Assembly (NCBI GenBank): GCA_028023455.1
Contig: JAQFVV010006305.1
Span: 1,045,001 to 1,109,000, forward strand
Origin: Epiperipatus broadwayi
Lineage: Eukaryota; Onychophora; Udeonychophora; Euonychophora; Peripatidae
DNA: 64,000 bases
Direction: 5' to 3'
The notes beneath the pieces are model-generated. The model saw only the letters and a program-made list of their open reading frames with translations, was not told where the DNA came from and ran no database searches. The translations under genes were made by a program, and so were the position numbers. Shown here in pieces: positions 58,841 to 64,000 of the stretch; the first letter of the stretch is position 1; every line of letters begins with the position of its first letter.

Positions 58841-60999
58841 GTGAATATTAAATTTATTCTAATTTTTTTCCTCATCCCAAATATTTAGATATTATTATAT
58901 ATATATTGGAGGTAGAAGAATATGACATTCAAAAACATATCAATCATTTTTCTAGATAAAGTTCTACATATTGTTCCAAACCATTGTTTCTTTATACCTT
59001 GCTTTCTTTTTCAAATAGTCATAAGTATCTTTTTCTTAATATCACCTACACAAACTTGGAAAATCTTTGACTCTTTATGACTTTCTGTATGACAATTTAA
59101 TTCATAATTATATATTTCATTCTCATAAATTCATTTATGTTTCTATTTTTTGTTATATACAACTTAATGAATTTTTTTCAAATTATTTTATTTTATTGTA
59201 TACCGTGCACTAAATATATTTGCCAAATTTGTCTTTTAATAGTGTGATTCATGAGGTCCACTGCTCGAAAAAAGTTGTACTTACCTGATCTTTCAGTTAC
59301 TTTTATTTTTTAGTTATTAATAGCTCTATAACATGTTTTCTATTATTCATATAGTTTATGAATATATTTAATTCATTTTCTTTTCTTTAAAATTTATATT
59401 AATATTCTTTCAAAGCATTTTAATTTTATTTTAATATCTATTACAAAATGTATATATCATCATTTCTGTTATTCTTAAATCTACATCTTACAAGCACTAA
59501 TATTATTCCTTTCTCTTTAGTAAATCAAGTTTCTGTTCTATAAAAAGAAAATATTAAGCAAACCACTTTTTTTATTGCAAAGTCAATGCTTTATAAAATA
59601 ATTATTTTTTATTAAAAGCCTGATTAGCTTTTATGATTCTTATTGTAATTTCTCATTAACATCATGGCATGCCCATCATCTAAGATTAGAATCCAGAGTG
59701 GGTAAAACTTAAAAAAAAAATTTTATGCTACAAGCAAACTTATCAATTTAGTCAGCCATCCAAGTATTGGTCAGTAAATTTGCATCAACCTATTTTTAAT
59801 TAGGAAATGACAAAAACAGTTTAAAAATACGAAAATCTTCCCCAGCCATTACCAAGCCTAGTTAGTAACATCTTCATTATTTTTTTATTTTTTATGGATA
59901 AGAGTGTTGACAAAACCTTTATTCTCTAGTGAGATGTTTAAAGGCTATTTTATCTATAAAGTAAAACAAACAGTCTTTAAATAACTCTGCACAGCAAATG
60001 AGATTTTTTTCCTTTTCCAAGTTTTATAATCATGTAGAAGATTATGTTTTCTGTTAATTTCTAATATCTGCAATTTTGTTTTTATTTTCAGCCCATATCA
60101 TACCATATCTGTGATAGATTTAAAACCCATTGCTTTCAGAGTTTTCTCTGCTTTTTGATATCAGATAATGAAATTTCTTATGTCTATGTTTTCTGTTTCT
60201 GACCATTGATTTTAAATTGTATTGCAACATTAATATTAAGGCATAAGAAAATTAAATATTACTTTCCCCCATTAATTAAATAATTTTTTTTTATACTGAA
60301 CCTGAAGAACATGCTGCCAATTATGTAATTATTTATTTTTCTTAGTGCAGCTATGTAGACACCTGGTTACAATATGTATAAATTAAATATTATCTAATAC
60401 TACATTAAAATGTGAACACAATAATAAACTTACACTAAAATTCTCTCCATGACCATGGTTTCATCTATTACAAATAGACTTTCTCAAGTGAAAATAGATT
60501 AAACATAGCACACTTCATAAAACAGACTAACCATTATCATAATTCATTTCAAATACCACATCTTTAATCTCAAAGGAAGTGTTCATATTAAAAAGATTAA
60601 TCATCAGAGTTTACCTTTTCCTTTTAATTTCTTTTCTGCATTATCAAATAATATATTGTGTAGAAAGAAGTTTGCTGTTAACTGAAAGGAGACCCTTTGA
60701 TTTCTCTTGGAGGCTTTAAAGGAACTGAGAGCTGTTCTGATTATGTGATTATTTATATAGTATATGGACATGAATGGACTGCTCACTCACCAACATGCAT
60801 TCGCCAGCATGGTGAATTTATTGGCTTTCTACCTCTGAGTTTAGGATCAAGAAACACTATGGTATTTCTTCTCAGTTGCCTGATAGCTTTTAATTGAAAT
60901 ATCAGTTGAGTTTTCTTGAAGACAAAATGAATGTGTGTGAAAATGAAAAAAAATTTTTTTTATAATAGATATTTACAATCATGTCACACAAAAATAAAT
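58841..60999. other. GPCPD1 intron (start), before the long LINE
   Basis: AT-rich intron. The part at 59750-59950 shares loose similarity with 48531-48760. The open frames at 60604-60897 may belong to a 5' untranslated region of the LINE that follows or be chance; they have no motif. Confidence 0.55.
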
Positions 61000-63850
61000 C
61001 ATGGCCCTTATTCCCAAGAGGCTGTAAAGTTGTCAGCCAAGGCAATATTTGGTGGTTGAAGACAGAAGGTGCTAAGAATACCCTGATTGCGAACTTGGGC
61101 TGCCATTTGATGATGATCTTTTATTTAGATGCTTACAACTGCAGATCACTTTCAAGTGAAGGAAGATTGCAAGAATTGGAAAAAGAACTACCTCATATTA
61201 AATGGGACATTTTTAGACTTTGTGAACTTAGAAGAAAAGATGAAGAGAATTGATTTAAAAAGTGGACATGTATTGTACTACAAAGGCACAAATATTGGAA
61301 ATTCAAGTGGAGGAGGATTTATTATAGATAAAAAGTGGAAGAACAACCTTGTGGAGATTGTTGGTATATCAAGCAGAGTGGCAAGATTAGTTATTCATCT
61401 TAATTGCTGATACCCAATTAGATAATTCAGGTTTATGTCTTCACAAATGATGAAGTAGTAGAGAATTTTTGCCTGGATGTACAAAAGGCTTTTGATCAGA
61501 TCAGACTTTAGTGCTACAATTGATGAACAATTAAAAGATGAAAGTGCTGTAGGTAAATTTGGTTATGGTAGTAGAAATGAGAGAGGACATAGACTTGTGG
61601 AGTTTGGAGAAAAAGAAAAACTCTGTATTATAAATTCTTTTTTGAGGAAAAAAAGTTAAATGAAAATGGACATGGAAGCAGCCGATTGAAGGTACAGCAA
61701 AGTTTGATTTTATTTTGACTAACAGAAAATATGTATTCCAATAATTAATATTCTTAATAAATTCAACACAGGACGTGATCATCAATTAATGATATGTAAA
61801 ATACATGTTAATACAAAACTATAGAGGCAAAAATTATTAAGAAAAACAATATTAACAGTTGATATTACCAATCTTCAGAAACTTTCTAATGAATTTAAAT
61901 TAGAACTTGCAAATCGTTTTCAAATATTAGCAGATTTTGAACAATGATTTGAATGAAATTAATAGGAAAATAACTGATACACTTTTAAAAACTGCAACAA
62001 AAATAACTGGTAGAAAAAAGCAGCAATTGTCCAATAAAATTACTACTGAGCCTAGAAAATTTATAAAGAAAAGAAGGAATATGAAAATATTTAAAAAATG
62101 ATGGATTAAAATGGATTGAATATTTCAAATTTTGTAAAATGGTGCAAAAGAGAGTTGATAATGGTATAAGAAAGTATAATTGTGAACTAGCAAGGAAACC
62201 TGTAGAAGTGAATAAAAGTCTCAAGAGTATAGATATTTTGGTATTGGTTGGAAACATATGTGCAATAAATAAAAAAAAGATGGAACTATTACTAAAAAGA
62301 GAGATGACATCATGAAACGGATAGAAGAATTCTATCAATAACTATATAGTAATAAAGAACAAGTATCTCGTACATCTATTATATCTTCTGAATTGCTCAG
62401 AATTTTAAATGAAGAAATGTGATGTGCAATTAAATTTATGAAGAAGGGAAAAACTCCAGGTAATGATGGAATTATAATTGATAACTTAAAAAAAGCAAGT
62501 GAAGAAATAGAAAAATTTTAGGCAAAGTTATATACCAAAATGTCTAAATGATAAAGATGTACCAGTTGATTGTAAGAATGTAGTATTAATAATAATATTT
62601 TTAAAAGGTGATAAAGAAGATATTAGAAATTACAGGCCTATCAGTCTTTTATCAGTTCTGTACAAAATTATTAACAAAACAATTACAACTTGTTTATAGC
62701 GAACATTGGATTTTAATCGGCCAAAGAAACAAACTGGATTTAAAAGTAGTTTTAATACAGTGGATCATATCCAAGTATTAGAGAAATTATAGAAAGAAAC
62801 AATTTATATGAATTGCCATTATGCTTTGGGTTTGTAGATTATGAAAAGGCATTTGATTAAACCATTGGATCATCAAGATATAGACCCATGATATTGTCAT
62901 ATTCTGAAGAATATTTATAAAAATTAACAGCAACAATTAGATTTCATAATGATAGTAGGAAGATTAACATTGGGAAAGATATATGACAGGGTGACTTCAT
63001 ATTATCAAACGTTTTACAGCGCTACTGCAAGAAGTATTTTGTGGATTAAAATGGGAAGCTAGTGGACTAAAAGTAAATGGAGATTATTTACATTGTTTAG
63101 ATTTTGCAGATGATGCAATTATATTTGCAAATAATGCTTCAGAATTTCAGGAAATATTGCAAGAGCTATCAGATAAAAGTAAGAAAGTAGGACTAAAGAT
63201 AAATGTTAAAAAGACTAAAGTAATGTTCGATGGATTTTTTCAAAAGATGCAAATAAAGATTGATAATGATGAATTATAAGAACTACAGATACCTTAGTCA
63301 GATTATTACTACAGAGGGAAGTATAATGGATGAAATTAATCATGGAATTAAATTTGGTTGGAGTGTTATTGATAGAAATAGCAATATTAAAAAGAAATAT
63401 GCCTATGTGTTTGAAATGGGTTTTAATTAAATGTGTTTTACCAGTTTTATTATGGATTTAAAGACTTGGACACTTAACAGAAGAGCAATACGAGACTTCA
63501 GACCACTCAGTGAATTATGGAGAGATGCATCTTAGGAGTAACAAGAAGAAACGGAAAATGAAATACATGGCTAAAACAACAAACAGGTGTTATTAACATC
63601 ATTGAAAAATTAAGAGACTGAACAGGAGTTGGGCTGACATATTGCTAGAAAAGATAATAGATGGAACAATTGAAATCTTAAACTGGATTCCAAGAGATTG
63701 TAAAAGACATGTTAGATGGATGGATGAAATAAGGAAGTGTGTAGGGTTGATGTGGAGAAAAGAGGCTAGATATCAGAAATGAATTAAACTTGGGGAGACC
63801 ATCATGTAGTGGATTGATAATGGTTGAAAATGATGATCATAATTTAGCTT
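61000..63850 (+). mobile_element. RTE-like LINE, near full length but decayed
   Basis: The endonuclease begins near 61125 (AYNCRSLSSEGRLQELEKEL, then HIKWDIFRLCELRRKDEE), shifts frame (LKSGHVLYYKGTNIGNSSGG), and continues with KFGYGSRNERGHRLVEFGEK at 61553. The reverse transcriptase shows NYRPISLLSVLYKIINK near 62627, LCFGFVDYEKAFD at 62820 and a FADDAIIFANNA stretch at 63100, followed by a C-terminal end with a WAGHIARKDNRW-like block. It ends GTGGATTGATAATGGTTGAA plus GATGATCAT near 63845. The order endonuclease-RT and these motifs match RTE-clade elements often misannotated as craniofacial development protein 2. Numerous stops and frameshifts show it cannot move by itself. Same orientation as GPCPD1. 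Confidence 0.88.
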
Positions 63851-64000
63851 TGTATATTTCGGAATTTAATACAGATTATAATATATTTGACAATGCAGAG
63901 CTTACCTTTTATAATAATAATAAAAAAGAATTCAATAGAAGTATTAAAGAAACTGATGATTAATCTTTTTGATTCTGAGGCGATCAATCTTAGTGTTTGC
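63851..64000. other. Intron tail
   Basis: AT-rich sequence after the LINE; no GPCPD1 exon is visible before the window ends. Confidence 0.6.

Noticed and set aside
58598-58888. 96-residue open frame across two exons
   Set aside because: Its first part is out of frame with the micro-exon and reads through the 82-base intron; only the part from 58710 to 58840 is real coding sequence.
60604-60897. Opposed short frames before the long LINE
   Set aside because: No motif; likely untranslated sequence or chance.
61985-62338. Minus-strand frames over the long LINE (also 61531-61785)
   Set aside because: They are antisense shadows of the endonuclease and linker region of the plus-strand RTE element.
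1-64000. tRNA, rRNA and CRISPR
   Set aside because: I saw no complete cloverleaf with acceptor pairing, no rRNA core words and no regular spacer-repeat array; the regular repeats found have no unique spacers of uniform length.

Overview
This is a piece of a large, very AT-rich animal nuclear genome; sampled lines run roughly 23-28% G+C. It is dominated by one plus-strand, spliced, protein-coding gene, which I recognise as GPCPD1 (GDE5, glycerophosphocholine phosphodiesterase). Ten well-supported exons between 2044 and 58840 encode about 350 residues. They run from just after the N-terminal starch-binding (CBM20) domain to the middle of the GDPD catalytic domain. All exons have GT-AG borders and their reading phases join without a break. 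The 5' end (CBM20 domain) and the 3' third of the gene lie outside the window. Introns reach 11.7 kb. The intron sizes, composition and repeat types suggest an invertebrate with a big genome, perhaps an arachnid or other AT-rich lineage; the sequence alone does not fix the taxon. Nothing is bacterial: there are no operons, ribosome-binding sites or CRISPR arrays.

The rest of the window is intron filled with transposon remains. Two LINE families are visible. The first is RTE-like, with an apurinic-type endonuclease and a reverse transcriptase. It has a minus-strand fragment at 1-720, a minus 3' fragment at 25690-26411, and a long but decayed plus copy at about 61000-63850. The second family has a C-terminal CCHC knuckle and a TGATG-type 3' tail. 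It has minus fragments at 12637-13612 and 22189-22680 and a decayed plus copy at about 40200-43312. None is intact. Other blocks that are richer in G+C (7.4-12.4 kb, 28.5-30.1 kb, 19.8-20.0 kb, 39.1-39.4 kb) look like old transposons I cannot name.

The most striking content is a set of palindromic or tandem repeats that carry hammerhead-ribozyme cores (CUGANGA, stem II, GAAAC, GUC/NUH). I count eleven or twelve candidate cores in about four sequence families. One, on the minus strand at 47552-47609, has every core position intact plus matching stems I and II. At 31146-31994 there is a tandem pair of a unit with a 381-bp period, one hammerhead per unit, followed by an inverted third copy. That is the layout of animal retrozymes and Penelope-like element terminal repeats. 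The palindromes at 44.9-45.7, 46.3-46.6, 37.8-38.1, 22.8-23.5 and 17.0-17.3 kb carry further cores, several with reciprocal inactivating changes in the two arms. Because some face the same way as GPCPD1, they would be transcribed within its pre-mRNA.

Two possible extra GPCPD1 exons in phase 0 (51984-52040 and 53890-53976), a tandem splice donor at 58622/58628, several short tandem repeats (25, 30 and 70 bp), a telomere-like TTAGG tract and a 36-base insertion within a LINE copy are also noted.
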